From Microbulbifer sp. MKSA007 (lineage in GTDB: Bacteria > Pseudomonadota > Gammaproteobacteria > Pseudomonadales > Cellvibrionaceae): a stretch of 64,000 nt of DNA. The stretch spans positions 1,509,501 through 1,573,500 of the forward strand of contig CP128433.1 of assembly GCA_032615215.1 (NCBI GenBank), in the 5' to 3' direction. Shown here one piece after another: positions 1 to 8,992 of this stretch. The notes below the pieces were generated by a model, which was not told where the DNA came from, made no database searches, and was given only the letters and a program-made list of their open reading frames with translations. A program made the translations under genes and the position numbers. Numbering within the stretch: the stretch's first letter is position 1; each line of letters opens with the position of its first letter.

Positions 1-83
1 TAGTGGTACTCCAAAGTCTCTTCGGAGATATGCGGTGCCAGGGCGTTCTTAGCGTAGGGGAGTTCAGGCAATTCGAAAGCCAT
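1..83 (-). CDS. sodB: Superoxide dismutase [Fe], N-terminal fragment
   Basis: Only the first 27 codons are inside the window; the gene runs off the left edge. The translation starts MAFELPELPYAKNALAPHI and continues with SEETLEYHY, the hallmark start of bacterial iron/manganese superoxide dismutases (metal-ligand helix about to begin). A strong ribosome binding site (AAGGAAGG) lies just before the ATG at 83. The enzyme dismutates superoxide in the cytoplasm. The rest of the gene, including the metal-selectivity residues, cannot be seen, so the Fe assignment rests on the sodB-like N terminus. Confidence 0.9.
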   Translation of the reverse strand, partial: MAFELPELPYAKNALAPHISEETLEYH

Positions 84-403
84 GGTGTTTTCCTTCCTTT
101 GTCTGAGGGTTATTGGTGAGGGCATTCTACACGTGCCGCATCTCAGAATTAAGCCGGCGCGATGGATTAGGGAAGTTTGGGACGATTTCCTCAAACACAA
201 GGGGGGAAGCTTTTGCTGTCAGCTCTATTCGACTGTCGTCTATTATTACTGACGACCGCTTACTTTTTCGTCAATTTTTGGTATAACTGCCGCAGAATTC
301 GACGAATCTGAATGGATTCTATTGTCATATATTTCTGAAAATACGGTACCGGAAAGAGCAGCATAGAACTGGCGGGTACCGGACTCATCAGCACAGTTAT
401 CGG
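84..403. other. Intergenic region between divergent sodB and coiled-coil gene
   Basis: About 320 bases without a convincing gene. It must carry the promoters of sodB (leftward) and of the coiled-coil gene (rightward). A short inverted repeat GTCGTC/GACGAC with a 10-base spacer lies at 235-256. No clear sigma-70 promoter or Fur site could be assigned by eye. Confidence 0.5.
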
Positions 404-1174
404 GTGTATCGAACCATGCAACGCAAAGAGCCCACACTGGGCGGCAGCGCCGCTCTTGAACCATCACTGGATCTCACTACCAGCGAAGAAAGGAGTGATT
501 CACCAGAGCCCCAGGTGATCGTGGAGGAGCGCCGAGGTGGTTTCTCTTTCTTGGGGCTATGTGCCCTGATTATGGCGATGGGTGGCCTGGGTGCCTCGGG
601 TTTCCTGTACCAGCAATGGCAGGACAGCCGGACCCTGTTGAGTGATGCTGAGACTCGTATTGCCGATGCGGAAAACCGTATTGCTGAACTGGAGAAGCGC
701 TTTAGCCTCTCCGATGAGGAATCTACGGCATCGGTCGAAGTGCTGAATGCAAAAGCCAAGGAAAACTCCTCGGAGATCCGCAAACTGTGGGGTGTTGCCT
801 ATGACACCAACCGCAAGAGTATCTCGGCAAATAAAACAGCAGTCGCAGCTAACAAAAAGCAAGTTGCCGCTCTTAGCACAAAGCTCAGCGGCCTCGAGTC
901 CAGCGTGAAGAAAATCGCCGCTGTAGAGGCTTCGCTGGCAGAGTTGCGCAAGGGCAATACAGATTCCCAGCGTGAGATGACCGACAAGCTTGCACGCCTG
1001 GAGCGCCAGCTGGCTTCAGTGCGCAGTGACCTGACTATGCGTGTCGGTGCGAATGAAGAGGCTGTAGAGTCTATCGATGCTTACCGCCGTTCGGTGAATA
1101 AGGATCTGGTGCAGCTTCGCGATGCGATTCGCTCCCTGCAGTCCAGCGGTGATTCCACAGCTTCATCCATGTAG
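404..1174 (+). CDS. Membrane-anchored coiled-coil protein of unknown function
   Basis: Not recognised beyond its architecture. The 256-residue protein has an acidic cytoplasmic N terminus (about 1-44), one hydrophobic segment at about 46-69 and then a long region rich in A, E, K, L, S and R heptads (about 75-250) that should form a coiled coil, probably outside the cytoplasmic membrane. The reading frame opens with GTG at 404; an in-frame ATG at 416 is an equally plausible start because neither has a good ribosome binding site. A strong terminator follows at once, so the gene is probably monocistronic and separate from the fumarase gene downstream. A structural or scaffold role is only a guess. 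Confidence 0.7.
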   Translation: MYRTMQRKEPTLGGSAALEPSLDLTTSEERSDSPEPQVIVEERRGGFSFLGLCALIMAMGGLGASGFLYQQWQDSRTLLSDAETRIADAENRIAELEKRFSLSDEESTASVEVLNAKAKENSSEIRKLWGVAYDTNRKSISANKTAVAANKKQVAALSTKLSGLESSVKKIAAVEASLAELRKGNTDSQREMTDKLARLERQLASVRSDLTMRVGANEEAVESIDAYRRSVNKDLVQLRDAIRSLQSSGDSTASSM

Positions 1175-1190
1175 TTTTCCGGTTGAGTTA

Positions 1191-1220
1191 AAAAAGGCGG
1201 ACCTGGTGTCCGCCTTTTTT
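1191..1220 (+). terminator. Rho-independent terminator after the coiled-coil gene
   Basis: Perfect stem AAAAAGGCGGAC/GTCCGCCTTTTT with a short CTG-type loop, followed by a T run. It ends the coiled-coil gene and insulates fumA. Confidence 0.9.
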
Positions 1221-1325
1221 ATTCCGTTTTCCCTTAAGGTGAATGGGATTTCTGGGAATATCTGGGTCAATAACCCTACATTTCGTGTAGAATCGCCGGC
1301 CTCGAGACGTTAATCGGAGTTGGCA

Positions 1326-2834
1326 ATGACCACTATCCGCCAGGATGATCTGATCGGCAGCGTGGCCGATGCGCTGCAATTTATTTCTTACTACCACCCA
1401 CAGGACTTCATTCAGGCCCTGAACAAGGCTTATGAGAAAGAGGTCAACCCGGCGGCCAAGGACGCCATGGCCCAGATCCTGATCAACTCACGCATGTGTG
1501 CCGAGGGCCACCGCCCAATCTGTCAGGATACCGGCATTGTCACCGTGAAGTTGAAAGTGGGCATGAATGTGCGTTGGGAAGCGGATATGAGCGTTACCGA
1601 TATGGTTAACGAAGGTGTTCGCCGGGCCTATCAAAATGCCAGCAACGTGCTGCGTGCCTCTATTCTGGAAGATCCAGATGGTGCCCGTAAGAATACCGGA
1701 GACAATACTCCGGCGGTGATTCACTATGAAATCGTTCCCGGTGATACCGTAGAAGTTTATGTGGCAGCTAAAGGCGGCGGCAGCGAAGCCAAAACCAAGT
1801 TTGCGATGCTGAACCCATCTGACTCGGTGGTTGACTGGGTGCTGAAGATGGTTCCGCAGATGGGTGCCGGCTGGTGTCCGCCCGGCATGCTGGGTATTGG
1901 TATTGGCGGTACCGCTGAGAAAGCGATGCTGTTGGCCAAAGAATCCCTGCTCGACCCCATCGACATTCAGGAGCTGCAAGAGCGCGGAGCCTCTAACCGC
2001 GCTGAAGAGCTGCGTCTGGAACTCTATGATTCCGTCAATAAACTGGGCATCGGTGCCCAGGGCCTGGGTGGACTGACCACTGTGTTGGATGTGAAGATCA
2101 AGGATTATCCTACCCACGCTGCCAACAAGGCTGTAGCGATCATCCCCAACTGCGCGGCTACCCGTCACACCCACTTTACCCTGGATGGCTCCGGGCCCGC
2201 ACGCCAGACTCCGCCTAAGTTGGAAGACTGGCCGGAAATTACCCGCGAAGCGGGCAGCAATACCCGTCGGGTAAACCTGAATAACATTACTGCAGAAGAT
2301 ATCCAAAGCTGGCAGCCCGGTGAGACCCTGCTGCTGAACGGCAAGATGCTGACTGGTCGCGATGCGGCGCACAAGAAAATGGTAGATATCCTCGCCAAAG
2401 GCGAGAAGTTGCCTGTGGATCTCACCGGCCGCTTTATCTACTACGTAGGCCCGGTAGATCCGGTGCGCGATGAGGTTGTTGGTCCCGCTGGTCCAACCAC
2501 CGCTACCCGTATGGATAAATTCACTCGCACTATGCTGGAAGAAACCGGCTTGGCGGGGATGATCGGTAAGGCGGAGCGCGGCCCCATGGCAATTGAGGCG
2601 ATCCGCGATAATAAAGCGGTATACCTTATGGCCGTCGGTGGCGCTGCTTATCTGGTTGCCCAGGCGATTAAAGGCTCCGAAGTTATCGCCTTCCCTGAGC
2701 TGGGAATGGAAGCGATTTACGAGTTCGAAGTAGAAGATATGCCGGTAACTGTGGCTGTCGACAGTCAGGGTGAGTCAGTACACACTACTGGCCCGCTGAT
2801 CTGGAAAGCCAAGATTGCCGAAGGTGAGGTGTAA
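1326..2834 (+). CDS. fumA: Fumarate hydratase class I (4Fe-4S)
   Basis: Converts fumarate to L-malate in the TCA cycle, in the cytoplasm. The 502-residue length and single-chain layout (Fe-S lyase alpha and beta domains fused) match class I fumarases. Cysteines expected to bind the 4Fe-4S cluster are visible in RPICQDTG (residue 66), GAGWCPPGMLG (184) and PNCAATRHTH (276). The C-terminal beta domain carries GPTTATRMDKFT and the KAVYLMAVGGAAYL block. I chose ATG at 1326 because a GGAG ribosome binding site lies about 6 bases upstream; an in-frame TTG at 1320 is less likely. A possible -10 box TAGAAT is at 1288-1293. A bidirectional-looking terminator follows. Confidence 0.95.
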   Translation: MTTIRQDDLIGSVADALQFISYYHPQDFIQALNKAYEKEVNPAAKDAMAQILINSRMCAEGHRPICQDTGIVTVKLKVGMNVRWEADMSVTDMVNEGVRRAYQNASNVLRASILEDPDGARKNTGDNTPAVIHYEIVPGDTVEVYVAAKGGGSEAKTKFAMLNPSDSVVDWVLKMVPQMGAGWCPPGMLGIGIGGTAEKAMLLAKESLLDPIDIQELQERGASNRAEELRLELYDSVNKLGIGAQGLGGLTTVLDVKIKDYPTHAANKAVAIIPNCAATRHTHFTLDGSGPARQTPPKLEDWPEITREAGSNTRRVNLNNITAEDIQSWQPGETLLLNGKMLTGRDAAHKKMVDILAKGEKLPVDLTGRFIYYVGPVDPVRDEVVGPAGPTTATRMDKFTRTMLEETGLAGMIGKAERGPMAIEAIRDNKAVYLMAVGGAAYLVAQAIKGSEVIAFPELGMEAIYEFEVEDMPVTVAVDSQGESVHTTGPLIWKAKIAEGEV

Positions 2835-2851
2835 CGCTTCCGCCATTTAAA

Positions 2852-2879
2852 GAAAAGGCCCCAACAGGGGCCTTTTTTA
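2852..2879 (+). terminator. Terminator between convergent fumA and DUF885 gene
   Basis: Stem AAAAGGCCCC/GGGGCCTTTT with a four-base loop and a T run. Because the DUF885 gene converges on it and its stop codon lies within it, it may serve both strands. Confidence 0.9.
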
Positions 2880-4700
2880 TTGGAATTTATTGCCTTGCTC
2901 AGCTAAGTCCGCCAGCATCAGTTCGCGAATAATTGGTATAGGTGCACTGCCATAGCTCAGGAACATCTCGTGGAACCCCTTGAGACTAAAGTTGTTGCCC
3001 ATTTTCTTTTTGATTTCCTCACGCAGGGCCAAAATATCTGTAAAGCCAGCAAAATAGCTGGTGAGCTGCACTTGGCTTAAGGTCGCCCTGCGCCATTTGC
3101 CCTCTGCTTCAGCCTGTTGTTGAAAGGCATCCCTGACCATTAACTTCATCGCCTCTGCTTGGCTGATACCCTTTACCTGTACCTCATAATCCAAAATGGT
3201 ATTAGTGATAGTGCGCAAGTTCCACTTGTAGTACATCAGCCACAGCTCGGGGGAAAAATTACCGTAACCCGCATCCAGCATCATGCGTTCCGCATAGACG
3301 GCCCAGCCTTCGATCATGGCAGTATTGCCGAGAATAGTTTTCAGGATACTGGGGGACTGATTGGCGTAAACCAGTTGAGTGTAGTGCCCGGGGATCGCTT
3401 CATGGATATTGAGTATCTGCAGGATATAGTCGTTGTACTCTCGCAGTAAGCTCTCCGCCCGTTGATCGGAGTAGGTCTCTATGGGCATCACGTTATAATA
3501 GGTATTTGCATTTTTATGGTAGGGGCCAGGCGCATTAATGGAAGCTACAGCAAAGCCTTGCATATAGGCTGGAGTTGTTCGAACTACCAGTGGCTTTTCC
3601 TTGTCCAGGCTTAACAGGTTTTTTTCGGTCACAAACTCTGCCAGCTCCGGGATCTGTTGCTCTACTTTTTTCTTGAAAGTTTCTTTGGTGGCATGATATT
3701 GGGAAAGCTTGTTCAGCAGCTTTTCAATTTTTGCCAGTGGCTCGTTGGGTGGGGAATCAGAAGGAAAGTATTTTGGCCAGAGTTGATCGGCAAGCTTGGT
3801 CATTTTATCGTGGGTTACCTGCTTCTCTATGATGGCGCGCTGGTATAGTTCAGCAGCGCTCATTCCAATATTGATATCAAACTGGAATTTTTCTTCGTAG
3901 AGTTTTTCACCGATACGAAAATCACGGAATTTTCCGGATTTAGTCAATTTCTTTTGCAGGTTTTGTAGGAAGTGGATATAGCTTTGAATCGCTAAGCGGG
4001 AATCGTGCATTCGCCGCAGGAAAATCTCCTTTGCGTCCGCAGGCATCTGACTTTCTTTAACCGTTTTTTCCAGCTCTTCGCCAAAGACTTCCAGTGAGCC
4101 TGTACTCTGTTGAATTGCTAATTCAAGCTGTGGCGCTGCCGGACGATAGATAGCTGCCTTAGCGGCCTGATAGTACTCGGGCACTTGCAGCATACGAGTG
4201 CTAACGGTATGTAGGCGCTTTAGAAGTGGCGCATAGTCGGTGTTTAGGATCAGGGCAAAAGAATGGGAAACATTATATATGGATGGGTCCCATTGGTATG
4301 ACTTAAAGCGGGTATATTGCCATTGCAGTCGATGCAGAAAATTTTCTATAAGAGCGAGATTACTGCGTGAATTGATATTGAGCTGGCTTTTATCCAAGGC
4401 TGCAAATTTGCGTTCATAGATTTGAGCAAAGTCCAATACAAATTCACGATAACTCTTATCGGGCACCTGAAGCTCTTTGGCTACTTCATAGTAGCCTTCA
4501 CTGAGCGCCCAGGATGGGAATAGATTCCATAGGCCGTGTATAAATTGCTGACAGAGCTGCTCGAATGCCAGGTTTGTCTCGGAGCGCATTTCCTCCAGGA
4601 TAACCTTCTCTGGTGGAGGAAGGCGCTCTCTATCCACTTGCTGGCGCTCACAGGCTCCTAGAGATACTAGAAGTAGTAATAGACTGAGGTGTGCTTTCAT
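2877..4700 (-). CDS. DUF885 family lipoprotein, predicted zinc peptidase
   Basis: A 607-residue DUF885 protein. I start it at the ATG at 4700, where a lipoprotein signal (MKAHLSLLLLLVSLGAC, lipobox LGAC) begins and a GAGG ribosome binding site precedes; the frame is open further upstream but that part has no signal character. The family motif IHEAIPGHYTQL is at about residue 433, followed by EGWAVYAERMM, which together resemble the HEXXH-type zinc site and its downstream glutamate. It is expected at the outer membrane or in the periplasm, acting on peptides; the substrate is unknown. It is the first of three DUF885-type proteins in the window, none of them adjacent. Confidence 0.85.
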   Translation of the reverse strand: MKAHLSLLLLLVSLGACERQQVDRERLPPPEKVILEEMRSETNLAFEQLCQQFIHGLWNLFPSWALSEGYYEVAKELQVPDKSYREFVLDFAQIYERKFAALDKSQLNINSRSNLALIENFLHRLQWQYTRFKSYQWDPSIYNVSHSFALILNTDYAPLLKRLHTVSTRMLQVPEYYQAAKAAIYRPAAPQLELAIQQSTGSLEVFGEELEKTVKESQMPADAKEIFLRRMHDSRLAIQSYIHFLQNLQKKLTKSGKFRDFRIGEKLYEEKFQFDINIGMSAAELYQRAIIEKQVTHDKMTKLADQLWPKYFPSDSPPNEPLAKIEKLLNKLSQYHATKETFKKKVEQQIPELAEFVTEKNLLSLDKEKPLVVRTTPAYMQGFAVASINAPGPYHKNANTYYNVMPIETYSDQRAESLLREYNDYILQILNIHEAIPGHYTQLVYANQSPSILKTILGNTAMIEGWAVYAERMMLDAGYGNFSPELWLMYYKWNLRTITNTILDYEVQVKGISQAEAMKLMVRDAFQQQAEAEGKWRRATLSQVQLTSYFAGFTDILALREEIKKKMGNNFSLKGFHEMFLSYGSAPIPIIRELMLADLAEQGNKFQ

Positions 4701-4907
4701 GACAATCCTCACGTTAATCTGCCGATGTCGACCCAAGGCTGCGGTGGCTATAGATCGTCCAATATTTTTAGCATGCGGTTCCATTTTGTGATGGTAAAAC
4801 CGGATAAAATGCGTTTTTGAGCCCTGTACTTGTTTCGTTAAGGGGGGCGGGTAGAGTGAGGCCGGCCCAATTGAGCCGATAATAAACAAGGTTTTGAGGA
4901 CCGATTC

Positions 4908-5252
4908 ATGACCGAACTAGCTCAACAACAATGTGAAGCCTGTCGTGCCGATGCGCCGCTGGTGAGTGATGACGAACTGCCAGGACTGCTGCGGCAGATC
5001 CCTGACTGGACGCCGATGACCCGTGACGGAATCATGCAGCTGGAACGCGTGTTTACGTTTCGTAACTTCAAGCAGGCTCTGGCGTTTACCAACCGTGTCG
5101 GCGCGATTGCTGAAGAGGTGGGGCATCACCCCGCACTGCTGACTGAATGGGGTAAGGTTACGGTTACCTGGTGGAGTCACGAGGCTAAGGGCCTGCACAA
5201 AAATGACTTTATCATGGCTGCTCGCACCGATGAGCAGGTGGATGCCGCTTAA
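4908..5252 (+). CDS. phhB: Pterin-4-alpha-carbinolamine dehydratase
   Basis: Dehydrates 4a-hydroxytetrahydropterin, recycling the cofactor of phenylalanine hydroxylase. The 114-residue protein matches the family in length and carries the diagnostic block [18 protein letters not shown] followed by [14 protein letters not shown], containing the three conserved histidines of the active site. The ATG at 4908 is preceded by a purine-rich site (TTGAGGACC). No phenylalanine hydroxylase gene is visible next to it, so it probably functions as a stand-alone gene. It is transcribed away from the DUF885 lipoprotein gene; the 207-base gap between them holds both promoters. Confidence 0.95.
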   Translation: MTELAQQQCEACRADAPLVSDDELPGLLRQIPDWTPMTRDGIMQLERVFTFRNFKQALAFTNRVGAIAEEVGHHPALLTEWGKVTVTWWSHEAKGLHKNDFIMAARTDEQVDAA

Positions 5253-5407
5253 CTAGTATTTCTTGTGGCGCCTATATCCGGCTTCGGGAGGCGATGGACC
5301 ATTTGAAATAGCACTCACCGGTTCTTGGTAATCTTAGGGCTGGTGAGCATCCCAATTTAGCCCCTTTTCCCCCAAGACTAGGGGTGTCGTCTAAAGGGAA
5401 ATAAGTC

Positions 5408-5881
5408 TTGTCAGAGTATACTTCAACGGTGACCTGGAAACGCGACGAGCAGATTTTCACCGATAATCAATACAGTCGAGCCCACACCTGGCAATTTGAT
5501 GGTGGGGCATCTATCCCAGCCTCCTCTTCCCCCCATGTTGTACCCATTCCCTATTCAGTAGTTGAAAACGTTGATCCAGAAGAAGCTTTTGTAGCGGCTC
5601 TGTCCAGCTGCCATATGTTGTTTTTTCTATCGATTGCAGCCAAGCGAGGGTTTGTGGTTGATGAATATTGCGATGAAGCTATAGGAATTATGGGGGCCGA
5701 TAAGGATGGTCGAATTGCTATGACTAAAGTTACCCTGCGTCCTTCAGTGCGCTTCTCCGGTGAAAAACAACCCAGTCGCGAGCAGTTAGAAAAAATACAT
5801 CACCTTTCCCACAAACAGTGTTTTATTGCGAACTCCGTGAAAGCTGAAGTGGTGACAGAGATCCAGGAAGTTCCAATTTAA
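5408..5881 (+). CDS. OsmC/Ohr family peroxide-detoxifying protein
   Basis: A 157-residue OsmC-like protein, likely a thiol peroxidase acting on organic hydroperoxides. Two conserved cysteines are present: LSSCHMLFFL near residue 68 and HKQCFIANS near 137, in the expected OsmC positions. The start is TTG at 5408, supported by AAGGGA eight bases upstream; no ATG in frame gives a full N terminus. It is closest to the subgroup annotated as OsmC family protein rather than OsmC or Ohr proper, because the second motif lacks the typical CPxS form. It appears to be a single-gene unit. Confidence 0.85.
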   Translation: MSEYTSTVTWKRDEQIFTDNQYSRAHTWQFDGGASIPASSSPHVVPIPYSVVENVDPEEAFVAALSSCHMLFFLSIAAKRGFVVDEYCDEAIGIMGADKDGRIAMTKVTLRPSVRFSGEKQPSREQLEKIHHLSHKQCFIANSVKAEVVTEIQEVPI

Positions 5882-5963
5882 GGAGCCTATAGCGGTTTGG
5901 TTGTCGCTGGGTACTAGATAGGCTTAGCGGCACTATTAATTTGTTTATTTTTTTCGGCAATAT

Positions 5964-6359
5964 ATGTACACAATTATTGAGAAAGTAGCTTCTACCGAGG
6001 ATTTCCTCAAACTGCGAGAGATAGCAGGCTTAACCCCCAGAAGCCGTGAAGCAGCGGAAAAAGGCCTTCCAAATAGTTTGTATGGTATCCATATAAAAAG
6101 ACAATCTGAAACTGTCGCTATGGGGCGGGTAGTGGGGGATGGCGCACTTAATTTTGAGATAGTGGATGTTGCTGTCGATCCAAAATTCCAAGGTATTGGT
6201 CTGGGGCGTCAGATCATGGAGCACATTATGGCTTACCTGGATCGAGAAGCCCTTCATTCAGCATATATTACGTTGATGGCAGATGTTCCCGAGCTTTATA
6301 GAAAATTTGGATTTGAATTGAGCCGTCCAGACACTGAAGGGATGTATCTTATCAAATAA
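5964..6359 (+). CDS. GNAT family N-acetyltransferase
   Basis: A 131-residue single-domain acetyltransferase. The acetyl-CoA binding motif A is visible as VDVAVDPKFQGIGLGRQIM (Q/RxxGxG/A type) near residues 72-90, and the C-terminal YRKFGFELS motif near 112-120 is the typical GNAT tail. It transfers an acetyl group from acetyl-CoA to an amine of an unknown substrate. ATG at 5964 is preceded by only a weak ribosome binding site. It is similar in layout to small GNATs found singly in many gammaproteobacteria. The base composition is more AT-rich than in the preceding genes, marking the start of an accessory stretch. Confidence 0.85.
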   Translation: MYTIIEKVASTEDFLKLREIAGLTPRSREAAEKGLPNSLYGIHIKRQSETVAMGRVVGDGALNFEIVDVAVDPKFQGIGLGRQIMEHIMAYLDREALHSAYITLMADVPELYRKFGFELSRPDTEGMYLIK

Positions 6360-6461
6360 TGGCACAGAGCTATTATTGTGGATTCTAAGTTGGCTTTACA
6401 TCAATGAACGAATGATTGATTCAGTGTCGGCTATATCGTTTATGGTATTGAAATCATTTAG

Positions 6462-7220
6462 GTGTTGAATAGGTTGCTTGTGTTTCATCATACAGTTGAT
6501 TCCTTTAATTGCGTTACTTTGGATCTTGAGAATTTTTCTGGTACGGAAAATCAGTTCCTGGTTGAACTGGTAGCCATTATAGAAGTATCCAGAGTTAACA
6601 GCCGAAAGTTGATATGGATAGATCTCCGAGATGCACTTACCCGGTTTATCCCGATATGCCTAAAGCATGGTTTTACATTTCATAGCTGTCGGGATTCTGC
6701 TACAAGGCTGGTTCTTAAGCTTCAGGAAGATGCATATGTTCCCTTCTACCCAACCCATACGGTGGGAGTTGGGGGATTCGTACTTCTTGATGGGCAACTG
6801 CTCTGTGTCCAGGGCCACAGTACAGCATCGAGCCCGAAGCTGCCTGGAGGAACCGTTGATCTGGGTGAAAAGATAGCCGATGCGGTGATTCGTGAGGTTT
6901 ATGAGGAGACCGGTGTGTCCTGCGAGTTTTCCTCAGTACTAGGATTTGCTACCCGATTTCCTACGAATTTAGGCTATACGGATATCTACTTCGTATGTGA
7001 ATTGAGCGCCTTAAATCGGGATATTGTAATAACAGATACGGAAGAAATTAAGCATGCTTCCTGGGTAGATATTGACCACTATTTAAATGGAGGGCATATC
7101 TCAGCATTTAATAGACATGTAGCTGAAATGTCCATGCAAAGGCTTGGTTTAACCCAGGTCAGCCAGGATTCTTACAAGGATCCCTTCGCAAAGCAGGAAA
7201 TATTTTGGACTAATGCCTAA
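6462..7220 (+). CDS. Nudix hydrolase with N-terminal pre-Nudix domain
   Basis: A 252-residue protein with two parts. Residues 1 to about 95 resemble the pre-Nudix domain seen in NUDT6-like proteins (LIWIDLRDALTRFIPICLKHGF). Residues about 100-225 form a Nudix fold with a clear Nudix box, GGTVDLGEKIADAVIREVYE followed by ETGV, so the metal-binding RE..EE residues are intact. It should hydrolyse a nucleoside-diphosphate-linked compound; the substrate cannot be inferred. Start codon choice is uncertain: GTG at 6462 or TTG at 6465, directly after an in-frame stop. It is probably a single-gene unit. Confidence 0.85.
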   Translation: MLNRLLVFHHTVDSFNCVTLDLENFSGTENQFLVELVAIIEVSRVNSRKLIWIDLRDALTRFIPICLKHGFTFHSCRDSATRLVLKLQEDAYVPFYPTHTVGVGGFVLLDGQLLCVQGHSTASSPKLPGGTVDLGEKIADAVIREVYEETGVSCEFSSVLGFATRFPTNLGYTDIYFVCELSALNRDIVITDTEEIKHASWVDIDHYLNGGHISAFNRHVAEMSMQRLGLTQVSQDSYKDPFAKQEIFWTNA

Positions 7221-7424
7221 AAGGTCCAAATGATTGGTTGAGTATATATCGCAGTTTAACCACTTACTTTTGAGGCAGGGGGAAAGACTAAGCTGCATTC
7301 TAAACACATTGTGAATTCTTCATTCTCATTGAGCCCAGAACGCGGCGTATGCTTTTCTTTCTCTTATGATTATTAAATTATTAGTGGGTTAAATGGTTAG
7401 CTGGTGGAAAGATGGAGTGTTCCT

Positions 7425-8612
7425 ATGAAAGGCAAATTTATAGCAATTTTAATTGCCGCAGTTTGGAGTTTGACTGCTCAATCCAATGAGTCAACTATTG
7501 GTGAGCGCAAGGTCATTGTCTCGCAAATTCTCGAAGAGAGAAGGGAGTATTGGATTTCTCTTCCCGCATCCTTTAAAGAAGGTGGATATAAAGATTATCC
7601 GGTTCTTTATTTACTTGATGCAGATTTTAATAGTTTCTTTCATGTCTTCACAGGTATGGTTCGGCAGCTGAGTTCTGATGCCACTCCAGTAATTCCTGAA
7701 ATGATTGTTGTAGGTATCGTAAGCCAAGAGCGTGTAAGAGATAGTTCACCTACTCGATCGCTAACTGAATATGGTGGACGTAAAAATCAGGCGCTATCCA
7801 ATACAGGGGGCGCTGATCAATTTCTTGAGTTTTTAAGAGAAGAGCTTATCCCAGAGATAAACGCGGAATATCCGATATCTGGGTATCAAATTCTTGCAGG
7901 TTACTCATTTACAGGTTTACCTGTTATCCATAGCTTATATTCATCGCCTGAAGACTTTAATGCGTATATCGCTATTGATCCAAGTATGTGGTGGGATGAG
8001 CAGATTATGTTAAAGCGGTATTCTGAATTCCTACAAGGTAAATCAACTGAAAAGCGCAGGCTGTTTATCTCTACGTCAAAGAGAGTAGAAGGTGTATATC
8101 CTGATGAAAACTATGTTGCAGAATTTATCAGGCTGCTAAATGAGAAGCCTAAGAAAGGGCTGTACGTAGATTCAGTAACCTATGGGACAGAAGAAAATCA
8201 TCATACAATGCCCGTTATTAGCTTTTATAGAGGGCTTCGATCAATTTTTGATGGTTATATGATCGATGATCAAGCTAGATTTCGCCCCGCAGTGAATGTT
8301 AAAAATCACTTCGAACAGTTTTCAAGAAAGCTCGGAGGAACGTTCATGTTGAGGGAAGATGTTATTAGTTTCTTTGGCTATGATCGTCTCTATAATGATC
8401 AGTTTGGCATAGATGTTGATAAGGCAATAGAGTTTTTCGAATTGAATACACAGTTTTATCCAGGTTCATATAAGACCTGGGATAGCTTGGCTGAAGCTTA
8501 TATGGTAAAGGGGAAGAAAGAGCTTGCTATAGATTGCTATAGAAAATCATTGTTAATTAATCCTGATAATGAAACAGCAAGAAATAGAATGGCTCAACTT
8601 GAGGTCGATTAG
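7425..8612 (+). CDS. Secreted alpha/beta-hydrolase esterase with C-terminal TPR
   Basis: A 395-residue exported protein. Residues 1-22 form a signal peptide (start at ATG 7425, GGAG about seven bases upstream). The main domain resembles the COG2819/IroE-BesA esterase family: LYLLDAD strand, nucleophile elbow GYSFTG, acidic strand IDPSMWWD and a late histidine in ENHHTMP. These enzymes often cleave siderophore or xenobiotic esters. After about residue 330 a TPR-like unit (WDSLAEAYMVKGKKELAIDC) is present, an arrangement seen in many marine homologues. The gene is AT-rich compared with its left neighbours. The substrate is unknown; no siderophore genes are adjacent. Confidence 0.8.
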   Translation: MKGKFIAILIAAVWSLTAQSNESTIGERKVIVSQILEERREYWISLPASFKEGGYKDYPVLYLLDADFNSFFHVFTGMVRQLSSDATPVIPEMIVVGIVSQERVRDSSPTRSLTEYGGRKNQALSNTGGADQFLEFLREELIPEINAEYPISGYQILAGYSFTGLPVIHSLYSSPEDFNAYIAIDPSMWWDEQIMLKRYSEFLQGKSTEKRRLFISTSKRVEGVYPDENYVAEFIRLLNEKPKKGLYVDSVTYGTEENHHTMPVISFYRGLRSIFDGYMIDDQARFRPAVNVKNHFEQFSRKLGGTFMLREDVISFFGYDRLYNDQFGIDVDKAIEFFELNTQFYPGSYKTWDSLAEAYMVKGKKELAIDCYRKSLLINPDNETARNRMAQLEVD

Positions 8613-8727
8613 ATTTATTTTCAGTAGTTATGCTTAACCTGGTGATCTGAAGTGCTGCCGTTGCCCTAAAGTCAGATCCCCAAGCTATTTGATGCTGTTT
8701 TGTCTGAGTTTTATTGAGCTTGATCTC

Positions 8728-8992
8728 GGGAGCCTCTGAATAACTCCGTGATACCTCTGGCATGCAGAGCGGTTCACAATCAAGGCGCGGCTTCGCAGGA
8801 TTGTCTAGACCTTTCAAGAAGTCGCAATGTGGAGTGTGAATCGCTCTGCAAGCCCCGAAGGGCGGGCCTTGCAGGCCACAGCTGCTGCGTTGCAGCTTTT
8901 GCAAAGGGCTACGGCCATTCGCGGCAAGCTGCGTCTTACATCTGCAGCCTTCAAGACCCGTAGAGTCATTGCGGAGTTATTCAGAGGCTCCC
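8728..8992. mobile_element. 265-bp MITE-like element with perfect 21-bp terminal inverted repeats
   Basis: The left end (8728-8748, beginning GGGAGCCTCTGAATAAC) and the right end (8972-8992) are exact reverse complements over 21 bases. The interior has no open gene and contains an imperfect inner inverted repeat (GCAGAGCG-TTCACA near 8763-8778 against its complement near 8837-8854). This is the structure of a non-autonomous miniature inverted-repeat transposable element. Flanks give CTCG on the left and CTAG on the right if the outermost G/C is taken as target, so a four-base CTAG-type duplication is possible but imperfect. The interior is more GC-rich than the surroundings. No transposase of matching type is in the window. 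Confidence 0.85.

Noticed and set aside
1488..2372. Long open frame opposite the fumarase gene
   Set aside because: It is the antisense shadow of a highly conserved gene and shows no protein-like motif or ribosome binding site.
5253..5407. Inverted repeat near CTCACC/GGTGAG looked like a riboswitch or tRNA
   Set aside because: The folding is weak, without tRNA arms or a recognised riboswitch core.
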